In this document: one piece after another, positions 1 through 8,900 of the stretch
Layout: every line of letters begins with the position of its first letter
Position numbering within the stretch: the first letter of the stretch is position 1
DNA from: Pseudomonadota bacterium
GTDB lineage: Bacteria; Pseudomonadota; Gammaproteobacteria; Xanthomonadales; Xanthomonadaceae
NCBI GenBank assembly: GCA_023386795.1
Contig: JAEWJB010000133.1
Location: 1-24,600 of the forward strand
DNA: 24,600 bases
Direction: 5' to 3'
The notes under the pieces: generated by a model
The model's input: only the letters and a program-made list of their open reading frames with translations
The model's database searches: none
What the model was told of the DNA's origin: nothing
Translations under genes and position numbers: made by a program

Positions 1-26
1 CGGTCGCGGCTGAAGCCGCTCCTACA
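1..26 (-). repeat. REP-like palindromic element with 5' GTAG
   Basis: Read on the minus strand, a GTAG tetranucleotide (22-25) is followed by GA and then a GC-rich hairpin with arms GCGGCT and AGCCGC (6-11 and 14-19), then GACCG. A GTAG upstream of a short imperfect hairpin is the hallmark of REP elements mobilised by RAYT transposases, which are common in Pseudomonas and Xanthomonadaceae (family knowledge). Only one copy is visible here, so its repetitive nature is inferred. The TAG of the GTAG is also the stop codon of the sigma factor gene. Confidence 0.6.
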
Positions 27-1278
27 GGGAGGCTGCCCGTGCCTCCAGCAGCGCCTTCTCGCGCGCATTGCGCGCCAGTGCCGCGGCCTGCGCGAAGGCC
101 GCCCGGGCCTCTTCGTGGCGACCGAGCTTTTCCAGCAGGTCGCCGCGCACGGTGGGCAGCAGGTGGTACTGCCGCATCGCCGGATGCCCCGCGAGCGCTT
201 CCACCAGCGGCAACGCCGCTTCGGCGCCCTCGGCCATCGACACCGCTACCGCCCGGTTCAACTCCACCACCGGCGAGGGCATGCACTGCGCCAACCGGGC
301 ATACAGCGCGGCGATCTGCGGCCAATCGGTATCGGTGAAGCGGCGCGCGCGCGCATGGCACGCCGCGATCGCCGCCTGCAACGCATAGGCGCCGTCCTCG
401 CCGCCGAGCGCGCCGGCGCGCGCCAGCGCGGTCAAGCCATGCCGGATCAGCAGCCGGTCCCAGCGCCCGCGGTCCTGGTCGGCGAGCAGCACCGGCGCTC
501 CTTCCGCGTCCACCCGTGCTCGCTGCCGCGAAGCCTGCAAGGCCATCAGTGCCAGCAGCCCGTGAACTTCCGGGTCACGCGGCGCCAGCCGGGCCAGCAC
601 GCGGCACAGCCGCAGCGCTTCGTCGCACAACTGCGGCCGCATCAGGTCGTCGCCGGCGGTGGCGGCATAGCCTTCGTTGAAGATCAGGTACAACACTTCC
701 AGCACCGAACCCAGCCGCGCTTCGCGTTCCTCGCCACGCGGCACCTCGAACGGTACCTGGCGCTCGCTCAGGGTGCGCTTGGCGCGCACGATGCGTTGCG
801 CCACCGTCGGCTCGGGTACCAGGAAGGCACGCGCGATCTCGTCGGTCGCCAGCCCGCCGAGCATACGCAGGGTCAGGGCGACGCGCGCATCCGTCCCCAA
901 TGCCGGATGGCAGGCGACGAACATCAGCCGCAGCAGGTCGTCGCCGATGTCGTCGTCCGGGTCCACCTGCTGCGCGGCCTGCACGGCCTGCTGCTCGCGT
1001 TCGATCTCGTAACCCAGCGCATCGCGCTTGCGTCGCTGCAGCTGCGCGTGGCGGAGCCGGTCGATGGCGCGGTTGCGGGCGGTGGTCATCAGCCAGGCGC
1101 CGGGATTGTCGGGAATGCCGTCCGTGGGCCAGCGCTCCAGCGCGGCGACCAGCGCATCCTGCGCCAATTCCTCGGCCAGGCCGACATCGCGGACCTGGCG
1201 CGCGAGGGCGGCGATGATCTTCGCCGCCTCCATGCGCCAGACCGCGTTGAGGGTGGAGTGGACATCGCGTGCGCCCAT
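22..1278 (-). CDS. ECF42-type RNA polymerase sigma factor with C-terminal TPR-like extension
   Basis: This is a 418-residue sigma-70 family protein, about twice the length of a simple ECF sigma factor. Sigma region 2 spans about residues 17-80 (core contact and -10 recognition) and sigma region 4 about 130-175, with a helix-turn-helix around ATDEIARAFLVPEPTVAQRI. The remaining 240 residues form an alpha-helical extension containing YLIFNEGY and TPR-like helices, as in ECF42 (DUF6596) proteins. In that group the extension is thought to replace an anti-sigma factor, and the genes sit beside DGPF/YciI proteins, as here. It is the last gene of a four-gene minus-strand operon, 68 bases after a VOC gene. 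The Shine-Dalgarno before the chosen ATG is weak, so a start slightly further in is possible. The stop codon lies in a REP-like element. Confidence 0.9.
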   Translation of the reverse strand: MGARDVHSTLNAVWRMEAAKIIAALARQVRDVGLAEELAQDALVAALERWPTDGIPDNPGAWLMTTARNRAIDRLRHAQLQRRKRDALGYEIEREQQAVQAAQQVDPDDDIGDDLLRLMFVACHPALGTDARVALTLRMLGGLATDEIARAFLVPEPTVAQRIVRAKRTLSERQVPFEVPRGEEREARLGSVLEVLYLIFNEGYAATAGDDLMRPQLCDEALRLCRVLARLAPRDPEVHGLLALMALQASRQRARVDAEGAPVLLADQDRGRWDRLLIRHGLTALARAGALGGEDGAYALQAAIAACHARARRFTDTDWPQIAALYARLAQCMPSPVVELNRAVAVSMAEGAEAALPLVEALAGHPAMRQYHLLPTVRGDLLEKLGRHEEARAAFAQAAALARNAREKALLEARAASL

Positions 1279-1346
1279 GACCGGCGATCAGACCATCGCC
1301 GGCGTGCGGGAGCAAGCTGCGCCGCAACCACGGCCGCGCCCGCGCG

Positions 1347-1751
1347 TCATGCCGCCGGCGGCTCGCCGCTGGCGTGGAAGACTTCCCACAGGTGGCCGTC
1401 CGGGTCTTCGAAGCCATGCTGGTACATGAAGCCGTAGTCCTTCGGCTCGCCGGAGACCACGCCGCCGGCCTGCCTGGCGCGCGCGACGAGGGTGTCGACC
1501 TCGGCGCGGCTGTCCACCGCCAGCGCGGTGATGACCTCGGCGGCCTTGGCGGTGTCGCATATCTGCCGCGTCATGAAGCCCTCGAAGAACGGCTTCACCA
1601 GCAGCATCGCGAAGATGTTCTCGCCCAGGATGAGGCAGGTGGCGTTCTCGTCGGTGTACTTCGGGTTGAACGAGAAGCCCAGCGCGGTGAAGAATTCCAC
1701 CGCGCGCGGCAGGGATTCGACGGGAAGGTTGACGAAGATCTGCTTGACCAT
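1347..1751 (-). CDS. VOC (glyoxalase/bleomycin resistance) family protein
   Basis: This 134-residue single-module VOC protein opens with the beta-alpha-beta pattern of the fold (KQIFVNLPVESLPRAVEFFTALGF) and ends with DPDGHLWEVFH, where the Glu is the usual metal-ligand position. The first-strand ligand position, commonly His, appears to be Asn (residue 8), so classical glyoxalase I metal binding is doubtful. VOC proteins include glyoxalases, dioxygenases and drug-binding proteins, and the substrate cannot be read here. An AAGGAG lies about 11 bases upstream. The gene starts 19 bases after the preceding PhnB-like gene and is probably translated from the same mRNA as the ECF42 sigma factor. 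This points to a role in the response that the sigma factor controls. Confidence 0.85.
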   Translation of the reverse strand: MVKQIFVNLPVESLPRAVEFFTALGFSFNPKYTDENATCLILGENIFAMLLVKPFFEGFMTRQICDTAKAAEVITALAVDSRAEVDTLVARARQAGGVVSGEPKDYGFMYQHGFEDPDGHLWEVFHASGEPPAA

Positions 1752-1770
1752 GATGTGGTGCGCTCCTTGC

Positions 1771-2214
1771 TCAGGGTTGCTTGTAGATGCCGTTGATCAG
1801 CCACGGCGTGCCGAAGCGGTCGATCGCCATGCCGAAGCGCTCGGCCCAGAACGTCTCGGCCATCGGCATCTGGACCGTGCCGCCCTCTGCCAGCGCCTTG
1901 AAGACGCGCTCGGCCTGGGCGTTGTCGTCGCAGTTCACTGCCACCGAAATGCCGCCCGGCTTCTTTTCCATGCCCGGGGGCATGTCCGAGCCCATGAGGA
2001 AGGCCTCCTGGCCGTGGGCGAGGGTGACGTGCATGATGCGGTCCGCCGCCCCGGACAGGTCGCCGCAGCCTTCCGGCGGCGGGGGCGCATCGGCCGGCGG
2101 TGGCGGGGCTTCCCCGTAGGTCATCTGGAAGGTCTCGCCACCGAAGATTTCCTTGTAGCGTTCGAAGGCCTGGCGGCATTCGCCGTTGAAGCTGAGGTAG
2201 GGCGTGGTTTTCAT
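1771..2214 (-). CDS. PhnB-like VOC family protein
   Basis: This is a 147-residue protein of the PhnB / 3-demethylubiquinone methyltransferase-like VOC subfamily (MKTTPYLSFNGECRQAFERYKEIFGG at the N-terminus, AERFGMAIDRFGTPWLIN at the C-terminus). The subfamily name is historical; most members have no proven methyltransferase activity. The open frame continues upstream to 2460, but the start at 2214 is favoured: it has a GGAGGA six to seven bases upstream, begins exactly at the conserved family N-terminus, and avoids overlapping the YciI-like gene. Residues 37-47 form a proline-rich insertion (PPPP repeated twice), probably a flexible loop. It is gene two of the ECF42 operon, 16 bases after the YciI-like gene. 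Confidence 0.88.
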   Translation of the reverse strand: MKTTPYLSFNGECRQAFERYKEIFGGETFQMTYGEAPPPPADAPPPPEGCGDLSGAADRIMHVTLAHGQEAFLMGSDMPPGMEKKPGGISVAVNCDDNAQAERVFKALAEGGTVQMPMAETFWAERFGMAIDRFGTPWLINGIYKQP

Positions 2215-2221
2215 CGGATGG

Positions 2222-2227
2222 TCCTCC
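2222..2227 (-). promoter_or_regulatory. Ribosome binding site fixing the PhnB-like start
   Basis: GGAGGA on the minus strand lies seven bases before the ATG at 2214. It decides this start over the longer in-frame extension to 2460, which would run through the neighbouring gene. Confidence 0.8.
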
Positions 2228-2230
2228 GGG

Positions 2231-2656
2231 TCAGGGTTGGCGGTCGATGCGGGCGCGCAGATGGTCTTCCTGGGCACGCAATTCGGGGGTGAAGGCGTCG
2301 CCGAAGTCGTCGGCCTCGAATACGGGCCGCAGCTCGACCTCGAACGTCTCGCCATCGGGATTGGGAATGCGCCGGGCCCATTCCACGGCCTCGGCAAAGG
2401 AGCGCACCTGAAGCAGCCAGAAGCCGGCGACAAGTTCCTTCGTTTCGGCGAACGGGCCATCGGTCACCTGCGGGACAGCGCCGCCGAAGCGGACCCGCGC
2501 GCCACGGGCGCTGGGGTGCAGGCCCTCGCCGGCGAGCAGCACGCCGGCATCGACCAGCTGCTCGTTGTAGGCCCCCATGGCCGCCAGCAACGCCTCGCCG
2601 GGCATCTGGCCGGCCTCGGAGGCGGCGGTGGCCTTCATGATCATCATCACGCGCAT
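2231..2656 (-). CDS. DGPF-motif / YciI-related family protein
   Basis: This 141-residue protein has the ferredoxin-like YCII/DGPF domain: the N-terminus MRVMMIMKAT, and TDGPFAETKE around residues 65-74, which carries the DGPF motif that names the family. The C-terminal half (AVEWARRIPNPDGETFEVELRPVFE) is also typical. The biochemical function of DGPF proteins is not established. They are the most consistent genomic partners of ECF42 sigma factors and are their usual regulatory targets (family knowledge). It is the promoter-proximal gene of the four-gene operon, preceded by GAGGAA six bases before the ATG and by an ECF42-like promoter about 70 bases upstream. Confidence 0.9.
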   Translation of the reverse strand: MRVMMIMKATAASEAGQMPGEALLAAMGAYNEQLVDAGVLLAGEGLHPSARGARVRFGGAVPQVTDGPFAETKELVAGFWLLQVRSFAEAVEWARRIPNPDGETFEVELRPVFEADDFGDAFTPELRAQEDHLRARIDRQP

Positions 2657-2676
2657 GTCGATTTCCTCGGTGCGAA

Positions 2677-2695
2677 GGCCGGGGAACTCCCGGCC
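2677..2695 (-). promoter_or_regulatory. Hairpin in the 5' leader of the ECF42 operon
   Basis: Perfect 7-bp arms GGCCGGG/CCCGGCC (2677-2683 and 2689-2695) surround a 5-base loop. The hairpin lies between the predicted transcription start near 2700 and the first gene's ribosome binding site at 2663-2668. It might stabilise the leader or tune translation. No U-tract follows, so it is not an intrinsic terminator. Confidence 0.4.
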
Positions 2696-2707
2696 GCTTG
2701 TACAGAC

Positions 2708-2734
2708 GACGGACGAGGATGGGCCGGATCGACA
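2708..2734 (-). promoter_or_regulatory. ECF42-type promoter for the sigma factor operon
   Basis: On the minus strand TGTCGA (2729-2734) is followed after exactly 17 bases by CGTC (2708-2711), placing the transcription start near 2700. As I recall, ECF42 target promoters carry TGTCGA at -35 and a CGTC/CGAC-like -10. The element lies directly upstream of the DGPF gene, and the operon ends with the sigma gene, so positive autoregulation is inferred. Confidence 0.65.
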
Positions 2735-2776
2735 CGGGGGCGCGACAAGATTTCGGCATCCGCCATGCGGCGCCTG

Positions 2777-2806
2777 AAAAGCAGACGGGGCCGCAAGCGG
2801 CCCCGT
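2777..2806 (-). terminator. Intrinsic terminator of the RND efflux operon
   Basis: A 10-base inverted repeat (2785-2794 and 2797-2806; ACGGGGCCGC and its complement) lies six bases beyond the mdtC stop. In the minus-strand direction it is followed by a TTTT run (2777-2780). It insulates the efflux operon from the ECF42 operon that begins about 45 bases further on. Confidence 0.8.
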
Positions 2807-2812
2807 TCTCCC

Positions 2813-5800
2813 TCAATGCTGCGGCTTGGCCACCGCCTGCGCGGCGGCCCGCCGGGCCGCCCTTTTCCCGCGGCGCCGCGCGCGCCAGCTTTTCCAGTGA
2901 TCGGCCAGGCAGGAGAAAATCACATACAGCGCCGGCGTGCTGAGCAGCGTCAGGCTCTGCGAGATCAGCAGGCCGCCGATCATCGCGATACCCAGCGGCC
3001 TGCGCAGCTCCGAGCCCTCGCCCAGGCCGATGGCCAGCGGCAGGGCCGCCAGGATGGCCACCATCGTGGTCATCATGATCGGGCGGAAGCGCACCACCGA
3101 GGCCTCCCGTGCCGCCTCGCGCGGCGACTTGCCGTGCTCGCGCTGCGCCACCAGCGCGAAGTCGATCATCATGATCGCGTTCTTCTTCACGATGCCGATC
3201 AGCAGCACCAGCGCGATCATCGAAATCACCGACAGCTCGGTGTTGGTCACGAACAGCGCCAGCAGCGCGCCCATGCCGGCGGCCGGCAGCGTGGAGAGGA
3301 TCGTCACCGGGTGGATCAGGCTCTCGTAGAGCATGCCCAGCACGATGTACACGGTGAGGATGGCCGCCAGCAGCAGCACGATCATCGAGTTCGGGTTGAG
3401 CTGCACGTTGAAGCCGCCGCCATCGCTGATGCGCACGCCGTCGGGCATGCGCAGGCCGTTGACCGCCGCCTCGATGATCGCGTCCGCCTCGCCCGTGCTG
3501 ACCCCCGGGGCGAGGTTGTAGCTCAGGTCCATCGTCGTGTACTGGTTGTCGTGCGTGATCTGCGGCGGCGCCAGGCCGGGCACCTGGTAGGCCACCGCGG
3601 TGATCGGGATCATCTCGCCCGACTTGCTCTGCACGTACACCTCGTCCAGCGCCGCCGGGGTGGCGGTCTGCGAAGGCAGCGCATTGACCACCACCGAGTA
3701 CTGGTTGAGGTCCGAGTAGATCGTGGAGATCGAGCGCTGGCCGAAGGCGCCGTAGAGCGCGCCATCGATGGCGCCGATGGACACGCCCAGGCGCGCGGCC
3801 TTGGCGCGGTCGATCACGATGTTCTGGCGCAGGCCGGCGGTGTCCACGTCGGTGCCGACGTCGCGCAGCTTCGGGTTCTTCTTGAGCACCGCCTGCAGCT
3901 TGGGCAGCCATTCCTGCAGCTGGGCCAGGTCGTTGCCCTGCAGCGACACCTTGTACTGCGCGCCCTGGCTGGTACCGCCGCCGCCGTCGCTGGGCAGGTC
4001 CTGGATGGCGCGCAGGCGCAGTTCCAGGTCCGGGTAGCGGTCGGCCTTGGCGCTCAGGCGGGCCAGCACCTGGTCGGTGGTCTCGCGGCGGCCCTCGTCG
4101 CGGGTCTTCAGCTCGATGTTGAACGAGGCGCTGGAGCCCTGGCGGCTTGAACCCAGGCGCGCACCGACGATCTTCACCGCCGGGTCGGCCATCAGCATGT
4201 CGGTGATGCGGCGCTGGCGCTCGATCATGTCGTTGAACGACACCGTCGCGCTGGAACTGGCGCGGCCCCAGATCAGGCCGGTGTCCTGCGGCGGGAAGTT
4301 GCCCTTCTTCACCGCGCCGGCCAGGAAGATCGTCGCCACGATCAGCAGCAGCGGGGTGATCGACATCAGCAGCGCGTGGCGCAGCGAGAAGTCCAGCGCC
4401 TTGCTGTAGATGCGCAGGCTGCCTTCATGCATGCGCTCCAGGAACGCGCCGACGCGGCCGGGCTTTTCCGGCTCGGCATGGCCGGACAGGAAGCGGCTGC
4501 ACAACGCGGGCGTGAGCGTGAGCGAGACCAGCATCGAGACCACGATCGCCGCCACCAGGGTGACGGTGAACTCGCGGAAGAACGCGCCGATCATGCCGCT
4601 GGCAAACAGCAGCGGGATGAACACCGCCACCAGCGAGGCGGTGATCGAGACGATGGTGAAGCCGATCTCGCGCGCGCCGGCCAGCGCGGCGTCCATGCGC
4701 GACATGCCCTCGTCGAGATGGCGCATGATGTTCTCGATCACCACGATGGCATCGTCGACGACGAAGCCGATGGCGATCACCAGCGCCAGCAGGCTCAGGT
4801 TGTTGAGGGTGAAGCCCAGCACGTACATCACCAGCGCCGAGCCAGCCAGCGACAGCGGAACGGTGACCGCGGCGATCAGCGTGGGGGCCAGCCGGCGCAG
4901 GAACAGCGCCATGGTCAGCACCACCATCGCCAGCGAGATCAGCAGGGTGATCTGCACTTCGGCCAGCGAGGCGCGGATGGTCGGGGTGCGGTCGAAATAC
5001 GCGGTCATCCGCGTGCCGGGGTGCAGGTAGGTGCGCAGCTCGGGAATGGCGCCCTTCACCCGGTCCACCGTCTCGACGATGTTGGCGCCGGCGCGGGTGA
5101 ACACATACATCACCACGGCCGGTTTGCCGTCGAACCAGGCCGCCTGGTAGGCGTCCTGCTGGCCGTCGTAGACGTTGGCCACGTCGCTCAGGCGGATCAC
5201 CCGCCCGTTGGACTGGGTGGCGATGGCGAGCTGGGCGAAGTCGGCCGCCTTGGAGACCGAGTCGTTGGCGATGATCGCCATCGTGCTCTTGCCGTCGGAC
5301 AGGAAGCCGGTCGGCGAGGTGACGTTGGCCGCACGCACGGCGTTGCGCAGGTCGTCCGGGGTCAGCCCCAGCGCGTTGAGCGCGCGCATGTCCACGTCCA
5401 CGCGCACCGCCGGGGTGGACGCGCCGGCGATGTCCACCGAGGCCACGCCGTTGATCTGGCGCAGGCGCTGGGCAAGCAGCGAGTCGGCCACGTTGTACAG
5501 CTCATCGGCCGACTGCGTCTGCGAGGTCAGCGCGATGGCGATGACCGGGTCGTCGTTCGGGTTCGCCTTCTGGTACATCGGCGTGCCCAGGCCCGAGGGC
5601 AGGTCGGCCTGCGCGGCGTTGATCGCCGTCTGCACGTCCTGCGCGGCCGAGTCGATGTCCACGTTGCTCTGGAACACCATGAACACCATGCTGCTGTTCT
5701 CCGAACTGGAGGAGCGCATGCGGTCGATGCCCGGCACCTGGCCGAGGTGGCGTTCCAGCGGCGCGGTGACCGTGGAGGCCATCGTGCTGGCGTCCGTGCC

Positions 5801-5956
5801 GGACTGCGTGGCATGGACGAAGATCACCGGGATCTGGATGTTCGGCAGCGCCGCCACGCCCAGGCGCAGGTAGCACAGCAGGCCGATCACGAACAGGCCG
5901 CAGGCCAGCAGCGTGGTGCCGATGGGGCGCTTGATGAAGGGAGCGGAGATATTCAT
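2813..5956 (-). CDS. mdtC: RND multidrug efflux pump subunit, MdtC/SmeK type
   Basis: This 1047-residue inner-membrane RND transporter of the hydrophobe/amphiphile family exports drugs using the proton gradient. It starts MNISAPFIKRPIGTTLL, the first transmembrane helix, followed by a large periplasmic porter loop. TM4 carries the paired proton-relay aspartates at about D401-D402 (GFVVDDAIVVIEN), and the TM10 lysine motif is GIVKKNAIMMID. The open frame extends 31 codons upstream to 6049, but that would overlap the end of mdtB; the ATG at 5956 has a GGAG about eight bases before it and matches the family N-terminus. It follows mdtB by 31 bases. MdtB and MdtC of E. coli form a heterotrimer, and the same pair order is seen here. 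The C-terminal tail is strongly basic (RARRRGKRAARR). The match to SmeK of Stenotrophomonas is from memory. Confidence 0.93.
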   Translation of the reverse strand: MNISAPFIKRPIGTTLLACGLFVIGLLCYLRLGVAALPNIQIPVIFVHATQSGTDASTMASTVTAPLERHLGQVPGIDRMRSSSSENSSMVFMVFQSNVDIDSAAQDVQTAINAAQADLPSGLGTPMYQKANPNDDPVIAIALTSQTQSADELYNVADSLLAQRLRQINGVASVDIAGASTPAVRVDVDMRALNALGLTPDDLRNAVRAANVTSPTGFLSDGKSTMAIIANDSVSKAADFAQLAIATQSNGRVIRLSDVANVYDGQQDAYQAAWFDGKPAVVMYVFTRAGANIVETVDRVKGAIPELRTYLHPGTRMTAYFDRTPTIRASLAEVQITLLISLAMVVLTMALFLRRLAPTLIAAVTVPLSLAGSALVMYVLGFTLNNLSLLALVIAIGFVVDDAIVVIENIMRHLDEGMSRMDAALAGAREIGFTIVSITASLVAVFIPLLFASGMIGAFFREFTVTLVAAIVVSMLVSLTLTPALCSRFLSGHAEPEKPGRVGAFLERMHEGSLRIYSKALDFSLRHALLMSITPLLLIVATIFLAGAVKKGNFPPQDTGLIWGRASSSATVSFNDMIERQRRITDMLMADPAVKIVGARLGSSRQGSSASFNIELKTRDEGRRETTDQVLARLSAKADRYPDLELRLRAIQDLPSDGGGGTSQGAQYKVSLQGNDLAQLQEWLPKLQAVLKKNPKLRDVGTDVDTAGLRQNIVIDRAKAARLGVSIGAIDGALYGAFGQRSISTIYSDLNQYSVVVNALPSQTATPAALDEVYVQSKSGEMIPITAVAYQVPGLAPPQITHDNQYTTMDLSYNLAPGVSTGEADAIIEAAVNGLRMPDGVRISDGGGFNVQLNPNSMIVLLLAAILTVYIVLGMLYESLIHPVTILSTLPAAGMGALLALFVTNTELSVISMIALVLLIGIVKKNAIMMIDFALVAQREHGKSPREAAREASVVRFRPIMMTTMVAILAALPLAIGLGEGSELRRPLGIAMIGGLLISQSLTLLSTPALYVIFSCLADHWKSWRARRRGKRAARRAAAQAVAKPQH

Positions 5957-5987
5957 GGGCGCCGCTCCGTTGCCCGTGCCTGCGTCT

Positions 5988-8900
5988 TCATGCCCGCTCC
6001 GCCGCCGGCTTGCCGTCGTGGCGCGCGGCGCGTCGTTCGCGCCAGGCATGCAGGCGGTCGGACATGCGCTCCATGTACAGGTAGATCACCGGCGTGGTGT
6101 ACAGCGTCACCAGCTGCGAGAGCAGCAGGCCGCCGACGATGGAGATGCCCAGCGGGCGGCGCAGCTCCGAGCCGATGCCGGTGCCCAGCGCCAGCGGCAG
6201 CGCGCCGAGCATGGCCGCGGCGGTGGTCATCATGATCGGGCGGAAGCGCAGCAGGCAGGCGCGGCGGATCGCGTCGTGCGCGCTGGCGCCGGCGCGCCGG
6301 GCCTCGATGGCGAAGTCGATCATCATGATCGCGTTCTTCTTCACGATGCCGATCAGCAGCACGATGCCCACGATGCCGTCCACCGACAGGCTCAGGCCGC
6401 ACATCATCAATGCCAGCAGCGCGCCCACGCCGGCCGGCGGCAGGGTGGAGATGATCGTCAGCGGGTGGATGTAGCTCTCGTACAGCACGCCCAGCACGAT
6501 GTAGATCAGCACGATGGAGGCCAGCAGCAGCCACACGACATCGGTCTGGCTGCCGGTGAACTCGGCGGCCTTGCCGATGAACTGCGCGTGCACCTGCGAA
6601 GGCACCTGCAGGTCGGTGGCAACGCGGTCGATCGCCGCGACGGCCTGCGACAGCGAGTAGCCCGGTGCCAGGTTGAACGAGATGGTGACCGCCGGCAGCT
6701 GCTGCTGGTGGCTCACCACCAGCGGCGTGTTGGTCACCTTTGCCTCGGCCAGCGCCGAAAGCGGGATGATGCTGCCGGCGCCGACGGTGATGCCGGTGTT
6801 CTGGTTGCCGATGCCGGTGGCGGTGGAAGAGTTGGAGGAGGTCACCTGGCCGAAGCTGGTGGCGTTGGTGCCGGTGAGCGCGCCGCTGCCGTTGCTGGCC
6901 ACCGCCAGCTGGTTCATCAGTGCGGTGCTGGTGCGGAATTCCGGCGCCACTTCCAGTACCACCCGGTACTGGTTGAGCTCGGTGAAGATGGTGGAGATCT
7001 GGCGCTGGCCGAAGCTGTCGTAGAGCGTGTCGTCGATGGTCTGCATCGGCACGCCCAGCATGCTGGCCTTGTCGCGGTCGATGTTGATCTCCAGCGCCCG
7101 GCCCTCGTTGGCCAGGTTGTTGTCGACATCGGCCAGCTCGGGCAGCTGGCGCAGCGCCTGGGTCATCTTCGTCGCCCACTGCGACAGTTCGGCGCTGTCG
7201 ACGCTGGACAGCGAATACTGGTACTCGGTGGCAGCCACCCGGGTATCGAGCGTCACGTCCTGCACCGGCTTGAGGTACAGCGCCACGCCGGGAATCCCGG
7301 ACACGGCCTTCTGCAGGCGCGGCAGGATGTCCTCCAGCGCATCGCGGTCGCCGCGCGTCTTGAGCACGATCGACAACTGGCCCTGGTTGAGCGTCGGGTT
7401 CATCGTGCCCGCGCCGATGAACGCGGCCACGCCGGCCACCGCCGGGTCCTTGCGCAATGCCTCGGCCACCGCCTGGGTGCGCTGCTCCATCTGCGGGAAG
7501 GCGACGTTCTGGTCGGCCTGCACCACGCCGGTGATCAGGCCGGTGTCCTGTTCGGGCAGCAGGCCCTTGGGGATGACGACGTACAGGATGACCGTCAGCG
7601 CGACCGCGCCGATCGCCACGCCCAGCGTCAGCGGCTGGTGGTCCAGCACCCAGTCCAGCGTGCGCTCGTACAGCGCCACCGTGCGCGTCCACAGGTTGGT
7701 CTTGCCGGCGGCCGCCGCGCGTTCGTGCGCGTCTTCGCCCTCGGGCAGGGCGTCGGGCTTGAGCAGGTAGGCGCACATCATCGGGGTCAGCGTCAACGAG
7801 ACCACCATCGAGATGACCACCGCGATGGACAGCACCCAGGCGAACTCGTGGAACAGGCGCCCGGTCACGCCCGGCATCAGGATCAGCGGCAGGAACACGG
7901 CCACCAGCGAGACGGTGAGCGAAAGCACGGTGAAGCCGATCTGGCGCGCGCCGGTTTCGGCCGCTTCCTTGCCGTCCATGCCCTGCTCGATGTAGCGCAC
8001 GATGTTCTCGATCATCACGATCGCGTCGTCCACCACGAAGCCGGTGGCCACCACCAGCGCCATCAGCGAGAGGTTGTCCAGCGACATGCCCGCGAATGCC
8101 ATCACGCCGAACGTGCCGGCCAGCGACAGCGGCACGGCGACGGAGGGAATGATCGTGGCCCACAGGCGGCGCAGGAACACGAAGATCACCGCCACCACCA
8201 GGCCGATGGTCAGGATCAGGGTGAACTTCACTTCATGCACGGAGGCGCGGATGGTCTCGGTGCGATCGGAGAACACCTCCAGGTGCACGTCGGCCGGCAG
8301 CACCGCCTGCAGCTGCGGCAGGATCGCGCGCACCTGCTCGACGGTCTGCACGATGTTGGCGCCCGGCTGGCGGCGGATCTCCAGCAGCACCGCCTGCTTG
8401 CCGTCGGCCCAGGCCGAGAGCTGGTCGTTCTCCACGCCATCGACCACCGAGGCCACGTCGCGCAGCCGGACCGGCGCGCCGTTCTGGTAGCTGATGATGG
8501 TGTCCTGGTATTCGGCCGCGTTGGTGAGCTGGTCGTTGGTCCCGATGCTGTAGGACTGTGTCTTGCCGTTGAGCGAGCCCTTCGGCGCGGACACGTTGGT
8601 CTGCGTCAGCGCGCTGCGCAGCGATTCCATGGTCAGGCCCATGTTCGACAGCTGCGCCGGGTTGACCTGGATGCGCACGGCCGGGCGCACGTTGCCGGCA
8701 ATGGACACCAGGCCCACGCCCTGCACCTGCGACAGGCGCTGGGCCAGGATCGCGTCCGCGTAGCGGTTGATCTCGCGCAGCGGCAGCGTGTCGGAAGTGA
8801 GCTTGAGGGTGATGATCGCCGCATCGGCCGGGTTCACCCGGTTGTAGACCGGCTGGTAGGGCAGCGAGGAAGGCAGGGTGGCCTGGCGGATCGCCGCCTG

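Noticed and set aside
5957..6049. Extended N-terminus of mdtC starting at 6049
   Set aside because: It would overlap the end of mdtB by 62 bases and add a hydrophilic, non-conserved segment before TM1. The ATG at 5956 has a ribosome binding site.
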